From Caenibius tardaugens NBRC 16725 (GTDB taxonomy: Bacteria; Pseudomonadota; Alphaproteobacteria; Sphingomonadales; Sphingomonadaceae): a stretch of DNA of 64,000 nt. A program made the position numbers and the translations under genes. The first letter of the stretch is position 1. Each line of letters opens with the position of its first letter. Below the pieces are notes generated by a model, which was not told the DNA's origin, made no database searches, and saw nothing but the letters and a program-made list of their open reading frames with translations. The stretch covers positions 2,712,001 to 2,776,000 of the forward strand of contig NZ_CP034179.1 in assembly GCF_003860345.1 (NCBI RefSeq), given 5' to 3'. Shown here piece after piece: positions 8,472-16,847 of the stretch.

Positions 8472-10109
8472 CTACGCCTTCTTTGCGGCAGGCTTCTTGG
8501 CCGGAGCCTTCTTGGCGGCGGGCTTGGCTTCTGCGTCTGCAGCCGCTTCCTTCTTGGCCGGTGCCTTCTTGGCGGCAGGCTTGGCTTCTGCTTCTGCAGC
8601 CGCTTCCTTCTTGGCCGGAGCCTTCTTGGCGGCGGGCTTGGCTTCTGCGTCTGCAGCCGCTTCCTTCTTGGCCGGTGCCTTCTTGGCGGCGGGCTTGGCT
8701 TCCGCTTCTGCAGCCGCTTCCTTCTTGGCCGGTGCCTTCTTGGCGGGGGCCTTCTTGGCGGCAGGCTTGGTTTCGGTGGTGTCGTCCGCTTCGATCGCGG
8801 CTTCCAGTTCTTCGCGGGTCACTTCGCGTTCGGTGACTTCGGCCTTGTCGAACAGGAAGTCGACAACCTTGTCTTCGAACAGCGGCGCGCGCAGCTGGGC
8901 AGCGGCCATCGGGTCGTTACGCACGAATTCGACGAAACGCTGACGATCTTCAGGGCGGTACTGCTGGGCAGCCTGCATCAGGACCATCTGCATTTCCTGA
9001 TCGGACACGGTCACGCCGTTGGACTGGCCGATTTCCGAAAGCAGCAGGCCGAGGCGCACGCGGCGTTCGGCGATCGCACGGTAATCTTCCTTCTCGTCCT
9101 CAATTTCCTTGAGGGCGGCGGCGGGATCTTCTTCCTTGGCGGCTTCCTGCTGAAGCTGGGCCCAGATCTGTTCGAATTCGGCGGCAACCATCGAAGGCGG
9201 CACGGCGAAATCGTGATCGCCAGCCAGCTTGTCGAGCAGCTGACGCTTCATCTGGGTGCGGGTCAGGCCATTGGTCTGCTGTTCCAGCTGACCGCGCAGC
9301 AGGCCCTTGAGCTGTTCCAGCCCTTCGAGGCCGAGCGCCTTGGCGAAGTCATCGTCCACCGTGGTTTCACCGGCGACTTTGACCTGCTTCACCGTGATGT
9401 CGAAAGTGGCGTCCTTGCCGGCCAGATGTTCGGCCGGATAGTCAGCGGGGAACGTTACCGTGATGGTCTTTTCTTCGCCCGTCTTCACGCCGCCCAGCTG
9501 TTCTTCGAAGCCGGGGATGAAACGGCCAGCGCCGATTTCCAGCGGCTGGTCTTCGGCGGAACCGCCGTCGAACGCCACGCCGTCAACCTTGCCGACGAAA
9601 TCGATGATCAGCTGGTCGCCGTCCTGCGCCTTGCGGGTCTTGGGGGCGTCCTTGAAGCTCTTCTGGTTCTTGGCCAGATCGGCAACCGCTTCGTCGACTT
9701 GCGCATCGGTGACCGGAACCACCAGACGATCGAGCTTGAGGCCATCGACCGACGGCACTTCGATTGCGGGCAGAACTTCCAGTTCCACGGTCAGTTCGGC
9801 GTCCTTGCCTTCCTCGTAATCGTCATTGAGGCGGACATCGGGGCGAATCGCCGGGCGCAGCGCCTTCTCGCGCAGCAGCGAATCGACCGATTCCTGCACG
9901 GCGGCGTTCAACGCTTCCGAATGGAGCGCGGGGCCATGCATCTTCTTGACGAGATTGGCCGGGACTTTGCCGGGGCGGAAGCCGGGCATGCGGACCTGCG
10001 GAGCGATTTTTTCGACTTCGCTTTCGATCCGGTCGGAAATAGCCTTGGCCGTGATTTTCACGCTGTAGCCGCGCTTCAGGCCTTCATTGGTGGTTTCGAC
10101 GATTTGCAT
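8472..10109 (-). CDS. tig: Trigger factor with extended Lys/Ala-rich repeat tail
   Basis: The ribosome-associated chaperone and peptidyl-prolyl isomerase that meets nascent chains. The N-terminal ribosome-binding domain carries GFRPGKVP at about 44-51. An FKBP-like domain follows (about 160-245, with FDGG and GRFIPGFEEQL), then the helical C-domain. At 545 residues it is about 100 longer than E. coli Tig. The excess is a C-terminal tail from about residue 445 of repeated KPAAKKAPAKKEAAA units, like the tail of histone H1 and of other bacterial DNA- or RNA-associated proteins. The gene stands alone upstream of the ClpXP genes' region. Confidence 0.96.
   Translation of the reverse strand: MQIVETTNEGLKRGYSVKITAKAISDRIESEVEKIAPQVRMPGFRPGKVPANLVKKMHGPALHSEALNAAVQESVDSLLREKALRPAIRPDVRLNDDYEEGKDAELTVELEVLPAIEVPSVDGLKLDRLVVPVTDAQVDEAVADLAKNQKSFKDAPKTRKAQDGDQLIIDFVGKVDGVAFDGGSAEDQPLEIGAGRFIPGFEEQLGGVKTGEEKTITVTFPADYPAEHLAGKDATFDITVKQVKVAGETTVDDDFAKALGLEGLEQLKGLLRGQLEQQTNGLTRTQMKRQLLDKLAGDHDFAVPPSMVAAEFEQIWAQLQQEAAKEEDPAAALKEIEDEKEDYRAIAERRVRLGLLLSEIGQSNGVTVSDQEMQMVLMQAAQQYRPEDRQRFVEFVRNDPMAAAQLRAPLFEDKVVDFLFDKAEVTEREVTREELEAAIEADDTTETKPAAKKAPAKKAPAKKEAAAEAEAKPAAKKAPAKKEAAADAEAKPAAKKAPAKKEAAAEAEAKPAAKKAPAKKEAAADAEAKPAAKKAPAKKPAAKKA
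8521..8748 (-). repeat. 57-bp tandem repeats encoding the trigger factor tail
   Basis: Four units start at 8521, 8578, 8635 and 8692, each coding 19 residues (Lys-Pro-Ala-Ala-Lys-Lys type). Units alternate between AAAEAE and AAADAE, so a 114-bp dimer seems to have been duplicated. A partial unit lies at the gene's 3' end. Confidence 0.92.
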
Positions 10110-10166
10110 TTCGATTCGTGCCTTCTCAAATCCTCAAATAACGTCGGGCTCGTGCCTCGATCGGAC

Positions 10167-10251
10167 TGGTGCGGGCGAAGGGACTCGAACCCCCACATCT
10201 TACGATACTGGTACCTAAAACCAGCGCGTCTACCAGTTCCGCCACGCCCGC
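10167..10251 (-). tRNA. tRNA-Leu (anticodon UAG)
   Basis: The - strand folds as a class II tRNA: seven-base acceptor stem GCGGGCG/CGCCCGC, anticodon stem CUGGU/ACCAG enclosing loop UUUAGGU (anticodon UAG, reading CUA and probably other CUN codons), a long variable arm, and T-loop GGTTCGAGTCC. Discriminator A and the CCA end are encoded at 10167-10170. Confidence 0.97.
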
Positions 10252-10403
10252 GGCCGACGATATTCCCGGTACGGCACTACACCGACCGGGGGGAAAGGCT
10301 GCGCCCTTATCGGGGGATCAGCAAAAGGGCAAGCACAACAGGCTATGTCGGGCAAACTGCATGCCCTGTTGCACGCCGCTGCCCCGCACATTATGGGCGC
10401 CTG

Positions 10404-10712
10404 ATGAGCGATAGCGAACAGAACTCCGCCACTCCCGCCACCGGCAGCGATGTGCCGCCCGATCGTCTGGCAATCAGCCCCGGCAGCGAATATTTCGACG
10501 CCGACAAGCTGCGCCGCGGCGTGGGTATCCGCTTCAAGGGCGCAGTGCGCACCAATGTCGAGGAATACTGCATTTCCGAAAGCTGGGTGAAAGTGCAGGC
10601 CGGCAAGACCATGGACCGCAAGGGGCAGCCGCTGCTGCTCAAGCTTAATGGCCCGGTCGAGGCATGGTACGAAGATCTCGGCGAAAATCCGCCGGTCGCC
10701 AAGGCAGACTGA
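10404..10712 (+). CDS. DUF3297 family protein
   Basis: A 102-residue soluble protein with the core GVGIRFKGAVRTNVEEYCISESWVKV and a C-terminal GPVEAWYEDLG motif, matching the small DUF3297 family of proteobacteria; its function is unknown. The N-terminal 30 residues are polar and probably flexible. The ATG at 10404 was chosen because conserved sequence begins soon after it; the open frame extends far upstream only because of GC content. Oriented away from tRNA-Leu. Confidence 0.75.
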   Translation: MSDSEQNSATPATGSDVPPDRLAISPGSEYFDADKLRRGVGIRFKGAVRTNVEEYCISESWVKVQAGKTMDRKGQPLLLKLNGPVEAWYEDLGENPPVAKAD

Positions 10713-10753
10713 ACGGCCGGATCGGCTGCAAGCCCGGGGAAAGCGTCGCGTCG

Positions 10754-11428
10754 CTAGCGACGCGCCCCGGCGATAATCGCGCCAATCGGATCGGTCCGCC
10801 GCTGCGCTGCCGTCAGTTTCGGCGGGGTCTGCGCGGATGCCGTTTTGGCTAAGGTTTTCGCGGGTTGCGCGCGTTTCGCGGCATCCTGTGCCCCATCATC
10901 TTTGGCCCCATCGCGATAGATAAAGCCGTTCACCGGCCACGCCGTGCCGCCCAGCGCCTGAATCGGCGCATACCAAACGCGCACCGCGCTCCAGTCGTTG
11001 GCGGACGAGACGTCCACCGCGCGCACATTATCCTCGATCTGCCCACGACGCCCGTCAATCGGTGACCAGTTCGCATGGCGCAGCAGCACCGTGCGCGAAT
11101 CGATCACCCGACTGACCGCCGCGACATGGCCCAAGCGCATGTTCCCGTGCGGTTCGAACGCCATGACCGCCCCCACACGCGGCCTGTTGCCCCGTGGATA
11201 GCGCCCTTTCGCCTGATCCCACCAGGTATGGGCATCGCCATAGATGCTGATGCCGGAAACCTGCCGGGCATAGGGCACGCATTCGAGGTAGGGCGGGGCG
11301 AGGTGCGTAGCGGCGAGGTAAGACGGGGCGAGGTTAGCCGGGGCAAAACCGGCCGTGCCCTGCGCCGTGGCGGGCACGGACAGGGTGCTGGCAAGACATG
11401 CAAGACAGGCGAGAACCGGGATTTTCAT
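10754..11428 (-). CDS. Secreted CHAP-domain protein (putative peptidoglycan amidase)
   Basis: The 224-residue protein starts with a clear signal peptide ending near VPATAQG. A CHAP (NlpC/P60-like) fold follows: the catalytic Cys lies in LECVPYAR, and the catalytic His in RLGHVAAV about 75 residues on, with a downstream HANW segment. CHAP enzymes cleave peptide or amide bonds of peptidoglycan. Between signal and domain is a short repeat of LAPSYLA/HLAPPYL. The C-terminus is Lys/Ala/Thr-rich. The ATG at 11428 starts the signal peptide; an upstream ATG at 11461 would add 11 Arg/Gly-rich residues. Confidence 0.75.
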   Translation of the reverse strand: MKIPVLACLACLASTLSVPATAQGTAGFAPANLAPSYLAATHLAPPYLECVPYARQVSGISIYGDAHTWWDQAKGRYPRGNRPRVGAVMAFEPHGNMRLGHVAAVSRVIDSRTVLLRHANWSPIDGRRGQIEDNVRAVDVSSANDWSAVRVWYAPIQALGGTAWPVNGFIYRDGAKDDGAQDAAKRAQPAKTLAKTASAQTPPKLTAAQRRTDPIGAIIAGARR

Positions 11429-11540
11429 GCCGCCCCGTCTGCCTGAACGTAGTAAATGCACCCTTGCGCATTATGGTTAACAGCGCGGTAAGAACCTGCC
11501 GCCCCTTGCCAAAAGCCGCGCAAACCTTCAGTGCCCGGGC

Positions 11541-12947
11541 ATGTCGCGCCCCCAGGTGATCATTATCGGCCGTCCCAATGTCGGCAAATCGACCCTGTTC
11601 AACCGTCTGGTTGGCAAGAAACTGGCGCTGGTCGACGACCAGCCCGGCGTTACGCGCGATCGCCGTTTTGGCGAAGCGACCCTGCTGGGGCTGGAATTCA
11701 CCATTGTCGATACCGCCGGGTGGGAGGATGAAGATCCCGATACCCTGCCGGGGCGGATGCGCGCGCAGACGGAAGTCTCGTTGCAGGGCGCTGATGTCGC
11801 GCTGTTCGTCATCGATGCGCGTGTCGGGCTGACCCCGCTGGACGAGGAAATCGCCCGCTGGCTGCGTGGGCAGGATGTGCCGGTGGTGGTGGTGGCCAAC
11901 AAGGCCGAAGGCCGCGCCGGGGAAGCGGGCATGATGGAAGCCTATGCCCTGGGCATGGGCGATCCGGTCGCGCTGTCCGCCGAACATGGCGAAGGCATGG
12001 GCGATCTGTTCGAAGCCCTGCTGCCGCATCTTGAAGACGATGCGGACGACGACGAATTCGCACCGTTCGAGGATGAAACTGCGGGCAGCGAAGACGAGGC
12101 GGAGGAGGATGCGCCTCCTGGGCCGCTCAAGCTCGCCATCGTCGGGCGCCCCAATGCGGGCAAATCCACCTTGATCAACCGCCTGCTGGGCGAAGATCGC
12201 CTGCTGACCGGGCCGGAGGCGGGAATCACCCGCGATTCGATCGCGGTCGACTGGCAGTGGACCAACCCGAAGACGGACGAAGTGCGCGATGTGCGCCTGA
12301 TCGACACCGCCGGGATGCGCAAGAAGGCGCGCGTGGTCGAAAAGCTGGAAAAGCTTTCGGTGGCCGATGCCCGCCGCGCGGTCGATTTCGCCGAAGTGGT
12401 CGTGCTGCTGCTCGACGCGACCAAGGGGCTGGAACATCAGGATCTCAAGATCGCCGATCTCGTGCTGCAGGAAGGGCGCGCGCTGATCATCGCGATCAAC
12501 AAGTGGGACGTGGCCGAAGAACCATCGGCGCTGTACAATGGCATTCGCGCCGCGCTGGAAGACGGGCTGGCGCAAGTGCGCGGATTGCCGGTGTTTTCGG
12601 TTTCGGCGCGCACCGGCAAGGGGCTGGACGCCATGCTGGAAGCGGCCTTTGCCCTGCGCGAGGTGTGGAGCCGCCGTGTGCCCACCGCCGGGCTCAACCG
12701 CTGGTTCGACGATGCGCTGGAAGCCAACCCGCCCCCGGCGCCGGGCGGCAAACGGATCAAGCTGCGCTATATCACGCAGATCAAGACCCGCCCGCCGACA
12801 TTCGTGATCTTCGGGTCGCGGCTGGACGATCTGCCCGAAAGCTATCGCCGCTATCTGGTCAACGGCATCCGCCGCGAACTGGGCTTCGGTTCGGTGCCGG
12901 TGCGGCTGACTCTGCGCAGTTCGAAGAACCCCTACGCCCCGAAATAA
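11541..12947 (+). CDS. der: Ribosome biogenesis GTPase Der
   Basis: The 468-residue protein has the tandem G-domain layout unique to Der/EngA. The first P-loop GRPNVGKST is at about residue 9 and the second GRPNAGKST near 202, each followed by a DTAG(W/M) G3 motif and an NK(A/W)-type G4 motif. A C-terminal KH-like domain starts near residue 375. Der acts in late 50S assembly. The acidic linker between the G domains (about 160-190) is long. The nearest upstream gene is divergent. Confidence 0.97.
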   Translation: MSRPQVIIIGRPNVGKSTLFNRLVGKKLALVDDQPGVTRDRRFGEATLLGLEFTIVDTAGWEDEDPDTLPGRMRAQTEVSLQGADVALFVIDARVGLTPLDEEIARWLRGQDVPVVVVANKAEGRAGEAGMMEAYALGMGDPVALSAEHGEGMGDLFEALLPHLEDDADDDEFAPFEDETAGSEDEAEEDAPPGPLKLAIVGRPNAGKSTLINRLLGEDRLLTGPEAGITRDSIAVDWQWTNPKTDEVRDVRLIDTAGMRKKARVVEKLEKLSVADARRAVDFAEVVVLLLDATKGLEHQDLKIADLVLQEGRALIIAINKWDVAEEPSALYNGIRAALEDGLAQVRGLPVFSVSARTGKGLDAMLEAAFALREVWSRRVPTAGLNRWFDDALEANPPPAPGGKRIKLRYITQIKTRPPTFVIFGSRLDDLPESYRRYLVNGIRRELGFGSVPVRLTLRSSKNPYAPK

Positions 12948-12991
12948 GCCCGGCTGAATAGGTCTGGCCGAAAAAGGGCTGGCCGCCATAG

Positions 12992-13016
12992 CGTTCCGCG
13001 TCTGCTGCGCGGAACG
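12992..13016 (+). terminator. Perfect hairpin after der
   Basis: Nine-base arms CGTTCCGCG and CGCGGAACG enclose TCTGCTG, 45 bases after the der stop and between convergent genes. No T-run follows, so termination would be of the GC-hairpin type. Confidence 0.45.
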
Positions 13017-13118
13017 GCACTGGCCGTTGCCCATTGTGCATCAGGGCACCTGCGATGAATCTGATCCCGTGACCGGTGCGGGTAAATCCCGGCTTGCCCC
13101 GGTGCCCGCTGGCCCCCC

Positions 13119-14096
13119 TCAGATCGCCCCGTCAACGCCCAGCGTGCAATCGGCTTCGCCTACCTCGATCTGGATCGTGGTGTGGCCGATGCGGAAGCGG
13201 TGTTCCAGTTCCTGCGCCAGCCCCAGCAGGAAGGTATCGCCGGGATGGCCGCCAGGCATGACGAGATGCGCGGTCAGCGCGGTTTCGGTGGTGCTCATCG
13301 GCCAGATATGCAGATCGTGCACCGCGTTCACGCCGGGCAGGGCGGCCAGATGGGCGCGCACCTGCGCATCGTCGATCCCGGCAGGCACGGCCAGCAGGCC
13401 CATTTTCACACTGTCTTTCAGCAGGCCCCAGGTGCCCCAGCCGATCACTGCCACGATGACAAGGCTGGTGACCGGATCGATCCAGACCTTCCCTGTCAGC
13501 AGGATCAGCGCGCCCGCTGCGACCACGCCCACCGATACCAGGGCATCGGCGGCCATATGCAGGAATGCGCCGCGAATGTTGATGTCGTGCTTGCGCCCGC
13601 TCATGAACAGCATGGCGGTACCGCCGTTGATCAGGACGCCGATGGCGGCGACCACGATCATGGTCATCCCTTCGACCGGGGCGGGGTCGAACAGCCGGTG
13701 CACGGTTTCGAACAGGATCGCGCCGATCGCGATCAGCAGCAGCGCGGCATTGGTCAGCGCCGCCAGTATCGAACTGGATTTGAAGCCATAGGTGTAGCGG
13801 GCGGTGGCGGGCCGCGCGGTCATCACACTGGCGCCCCAGGCGATCAGCAGGCTGAGCACGTCCGACAGGTTGTGCCCGGCATCGGCGACCAGCGCCATCG
13901 AGCCGGAGAGGTAACCATAGGTCGCCTCGATAAGGACGAATGCGGTGTTGAGCACCACGCCGATAGCAAACGCGCGCCCATAACTGGCCGGAGCATGGCT
14001 GTGGCCCCCGTGGCTATGGCCGCCATGGCTGTGCCCCCCATGATCATGCGCCCCATGATCATGCTCATCGTGGCTATGCGTGTGTCCTGCACCCAT
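13119..14096 (-). CDS. CDF-family Zn/Co/Cd exporter (CzcD/ZitB type)
   Basis: A 325-residue cation diffusion facilitator with six membrane helices. The transmembrane metal site is recognisable in DAGHNLSD and HMAADALVS. The first 35 residues are a His/Gly-rich HSHGGHSHGG stretch, a cytoplasmic metal-gathering region typical of CzcD/ZitB, and the C-terminal cytoplasmic domain has HDLHIWPMS. It differs from DmeF, whose His-rich part is an internal loop. It starts three bases after the mtgA stop, so the two are probably co-transcribed although their functions seem unrelated. Confidence 0.9.
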   Translation of the reverse strand: MGAGHTHSHDEHDHGAHDHGGHSHGGHSHGGHSHAPASYGRAFAIGVVLNTAFVLIEATYGYLSGSMALVADAGHNLSDVLSLLIAWGASVMTARPATARYTYGFKSSSILAALTNAALLLIAIGAILFETVHRLFDPAPVEGMTMIVVAAIGVLINGGTAMLFMSGRKHDINIRGAFLHMAADALVSVGVVAAGALILLTGKVWIDPVTSLVIVAVIGWGTWGLLKDSVKMGLLAVPAGIDDAQVRAHLAALPGVNAVHDLHIWPMSTTETALTAHLVMPGGHPGDTFLLGLAQELEHRFRIGHTTIQIEVGEADCTLGVDGAI

Positions 14097-14099
14097 GGC

Positions 14100-14771
14100 C
14101 TAATCGTAAACGCAACTGTCCAGCCCGTCACGCCCGACAGAGGCGATCCTTGCGGATATCGTATTGCCGTAACGCCGGGTGAACCCATCGGGCGTCACCA
14201 CCGCGCGTTTCTTGGGCAGGGGTAGGGCCGCAGCCATGCGGGCGGCTTCGCTGCGGCTCATCTTCGCGGCGGAATGCTTGAAGTAACGCTGCGATCCGGC
14301 CTCTACGCCGTAAGTTCCGATCCCGGTTTCGGCGACGTTGAGATAGACCTCCATGATCCGCCGCTTGCCCCAGATGTTCTCGATCAGCACGGTGAACCAC
14401 GCTTCCAGACCCTTGCGGAAATAGCCGCCGCCCTGCCACAGGAAGACGTTTTTCGCGGTCTGCTGGCTGATCGTCGATCCGCCCCGGATGCGCCCGCCCT
14501 TGGCGTTGCGCTGGATCGCCTTTTCGATGGCTTCCTGATCGAACCCGTTGTGGCTGCAGAACTTACCGTCCTCTGCGGCAATCGCGGCGGCCACCATCGT
14601 GCGATCGATCTGGTTCAGCGATTCCCAGTCTTTCTCGATCCCGTTCGGGTCCAGCAGCATGGTCGCCGTGACCGGCACCGGCACCCATTTGAACAGCACG
14701 ACCAGCCCCACGCTGATGACGAGGAACCACAGGATGAACTTGGCGACGAAACGGAGAAGGCGACTGGCCAT
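14100..14771 (-). CDS. mtgA: Monofunctional peptidoglycan glycosyltransferase
   Basis: A 223-residue GT51 enzyme that polymerises lipid II into glycan strands, anchored in the inner membrane by one helix (residues 10-28). The catalytic Glu67 lies in EDGKFCSHNG, the family's EDxxFxxHxG motif. Further motifs are GGSTISQQTAKN and the KRRIMEVYLN segment. There is no transpeptidase domain, so it is MtgA rather than a class A PBP. It is the first gene of a two-gene unit with the CDF exporter. Confidence 0.96.
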   Translation of the reverse strand: MASRLLRFVAKFILWFLVISVGLVVLFKWVPVPVTATMLLDPNGIEKDWESLNQIDRTMVAAAIAAEDGKFCSHNGFDQEAIEKAIQRNAKGGRIRGGSTISQQTAKNVFLWQGGGYFRKGLEAWFTVLIENIWGKRRIMEVYLNVAETGIGTYGVEAGSQRYFKHSAAKMSRSEAARMAAALPLPKKRAVVTPDGFTRRYGNTISARIASVGRDGLDSCVYD

Positions 14772-14880
14772 GACCCGGCTTTAGCGGCGAACGCGGCGCG
14801 TGGGAATTCACGAAATGCGGCAATGCAACCGGTGCCTGCTTCGCGCGTTGATGGGGGGTATAGCGATTGCCGGGGGTGCC

Positions 14881-15690
14881 ATGGTTGCCAGTGTCAGGTT
14901 CGCGTTTGTGGTGCTGGGCTGTTGTGCCTTTGCCGGTCTCGCCCATGCGGGGGAGCCACGCGATCTGTGCCCCGATCGACCCGGTCTCGGCACACCGGCC
15001 TGCACGGTGGAACCGGGCGCGGTGGTCGGGGAACTGGGGCTGGGCGACTGGACCCGCGAAAACGACAGCGTGCAACGCAGCGACACGATCCTTGTGGGCG
15101 ATGCACTGGTGCGGATCGGCCTGACCGAAAGCCTCGAAGGGCAGATCGGCTGGACCGCCTATGGCCACGTCCGCACGCGCGACAAGGCGACCGGCGCAGT
15201 CCGCAAGACCGGGCGGACAGGCGATGTCACGCTGGCGCTGCGGCAAAACTTGCGCCACCCCGATGGTTCGGGCTTTTCGGTGGCGGTCATGCCCTATGCC
15301 ACCTTACCCGTGGGCAAGGCGCCGATCGGCGCGGGCGATTGGGGTGCCGGGGTGCTGGTGCCGCTGAGTGTGGAGCTGTCGGATACGGTGTCCCTCGCGC
15401 TGACACCCGGCGTGGAAGCCGCGGTCGACAGCGATGGCGACGGCCGCCACTTGCGCTATGGCAGTGTGGCCGGGGTGGGCCTTGCGCTGGGTGAGCGGCT
15501 GTCGCTCTCCACCGAAGTGGCGCTGCACCGCGATGGCGATCCGGCGGGCCACACGACCGAGGCCTTGTTCGGCCTTTCCGCCGCATGGAAGGCCAATGCC
15601 ATGACGCAGTTCGATGTGGGGCTGAATTGCGGCCTGAATGGCAACAGCCCGGACAGTCAGTTCTATCTGGGGATCGCGCGCCGGTTCTGA
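14881..15690 (+). CDS. Outer-membrane MetA-type (phenol pathway-like) beta-barrel
   Basis: After a signal peptide ending at GLAHA the mature protein starts near DRPGLGTPACTVEPG, as in the MetA-pathway-of-phenol-degradation family of outer-membrane proteins often annotated simply as transporter. Alternating hydrophobic strands and the terminal aromatic ARRF support a barrel. The substrate is unknown, and no aromatic-degradation gene is adjacent. The start at 14881 gives a normal signal peptide and follows a GGGGG stretch; an ATG at 14800 would add 27 residues. Length from 14881 is 269 residues. Confidence 0.7.
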   Translation: MVASVRFAFVVLGCCAFAGLAHAGEPRDLCPDRPGLGTPACTVEPGAVVGELGLGDWTRENDSVQRSDTILVGDALVRIGLTESLEGQIGWTAYGHVRTRDKATGAVRKTGRTGDVTLALRQNLRHPDGSGFSVAVMPYATLPVGKAPIGAGDWGAGVLVPLSVELSDTVSLALTPGVEAAVDSDGDGRHLRYGSVAGVGLALGERLSLSTEVALHRDGDPAGHTTEALFGLSAAWKANAMTQFDVGLNCGLNGNSPDSQFYLGIARRF

Positions 15691-15740
15691 ACGCCGCAAA
15701 GGGAAAGCATCCCCCAAAAGGCGCCCATGAAAAGGGATGG

Positions 15741-15777
15741 CACGAAAAAGGCTGGCACCCTTGCGGATGCCAGCCTT
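15741..15777 (-). terminator. Intrinsic terminator of rpoH
   Basis: Ten-base arms AAGGCTGGCA and TGCCAGCCTT enclose ten bases, and on the - strand the hairpin is followed by TTTTCGTG. It lies 23 bases after the rpoH stop. Confidence 0.85.
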
Positions 15778-15799
15778 CCGTTGCGTTATGCGCGACCGG

Positions 15800-16717
15800 T
15801 CAGGCCGGGGCGAGCAGCTTGTCGCCAGCGATGCGGAACATCGCCTTCTGCAGCTTCTCGAAGGCGCGCACCTCGATCTGGCGGATGCGTTCGCGGGACA
15901 CGTCGTAGACCTGGCTCAGTTCCTCGAGCGTCTTCGGGTTTTCCGTCAGACGGCGTTCGGTCAGGATGTGCCGTTCGCGATCGTTGAGGCTGTCCATCGC
16001 TTCGTTCAGCATCTCGTGATGCAGTTCGGCTTCCTCGGCATCGGCCACGGTTTCGTCCTGCAACGGACGGTCGTCCGCCAGCCAGTCCTGCCATTGGCCC
16101 GAACCTTCTTCGCCCTGACGCATGGATACGTTGAGCGAGGAGTCCCCGCCCATCAGCATCCGCCGGTTCATGTTGATCACTTCCTGCTCGGGCACGCCGA
16201 GATGGGTCGCGATCTTGGCCACGTCGTCCGGATGCAGATCGGTATCGTCGTAGGCGTCGAGGTTCTTCTTCATCCGGCGCAGGTTGAAGAACAGCTTCTT
16301 CTGCGCGGCAGTGGTGCCCATTTTGACAAGCGACCAACTGCGCAGGATGAATTCCTGCATCGAAGCCTTGATCCACCACATGGCATACGTGGCGAGACGG
16401 AAGCCCCGATCGGGTTCGAATTTCTTGACGCCCTGCATCAGGCCGACGTTCCCTTCGGAAATCAGGTCGGACACAGGCAGGCCATAGCCGCGATAGCCCA
16501 TGGCGATCTTCGCCACGAGCCGCAGGTGGCTGGTTACCAGTTGCGCGGCGGCTTCCGGATCTTCGTGTTCCTGATAGCGCTTGGCGAGCATATATTCCTG
16601 CTCAGCCGTTAGCACCGGGAACTTCTTGATCTCGGCGAGATAGCGGTTGAGGCTCTGCTCCCCGCTCAACGCCGGGACAGATGCCGTCCTGCGGATGTTG
16701 GTTTTCTTCTCGGTCAA
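15800..16717 (-). CDS. rpoH: RNA polymerase sigma-32 factor RpoH
   Basis: The heat-shock sigma factor. Region 2 contains DLISEGNVGLMQGVKKF and the promoter-melting segment RLATYAMWWIKASMQEFI; the RpoH box (about QKKLFFNLRRMKK) is present; region 4 ends with VYDVSRERIRQIEVRAFEKL. I place the start at TTG 16717: it gives 305 residues, usual for RpoH, and lies six bases after AAGG. Frames upstream to 16798 are open but add non-conserved sequence. It follows rluD on the same strand, a common neighbourhood in alphaproteobacteria. Likely targets in this window are clpP and clpB. Confidence 0.95.
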   Translation of the reverse strand: MTEKKTNIRRTASVPALSGEQSLNRYLAEIKKFPVLTAEQEYMLAKRYQEHEDPEAAAQLVTSHLRLVAKIAMGYRGYGLPVSDLISEGNVGLMQGVKKFEPDRGFRLATYAMWWIKASMQEFILRSWSLVKMGTTAAQKKLFFNLRRMKKNLDAYDDTDLHPDDVAKIATHLGVPEQEVINMNRRMLMGGDSSLNVSMRQGEEGSGQWQDWLADDRPLQDETVADAEEAELHHEMLNEAMDSLNDRERHILTERRLTENPKTLEELSQVYDVSRERIRQIEVRAFEKLQKAMFRIAGDKLLAPA

Positions 16718-16847
16718 AGTCCCTTTACCTTTCACAGTGTCGACCGCGTTTTGCGAGACCCCTGCTGGGCGTCCTGCCGGGCACGGCCACTTGCCCAATT
16801 TTCACTATAGCCGCATTTCATACCAAAATGTGTTCATTTCATCGATT

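Noticed and set aside
8473-8760. CRISPR-like regular repeats
   Set aside because: The 57-bp units are adjacent without spacers and keep the trigger factor reading frame, so they are coding tandem repeats.
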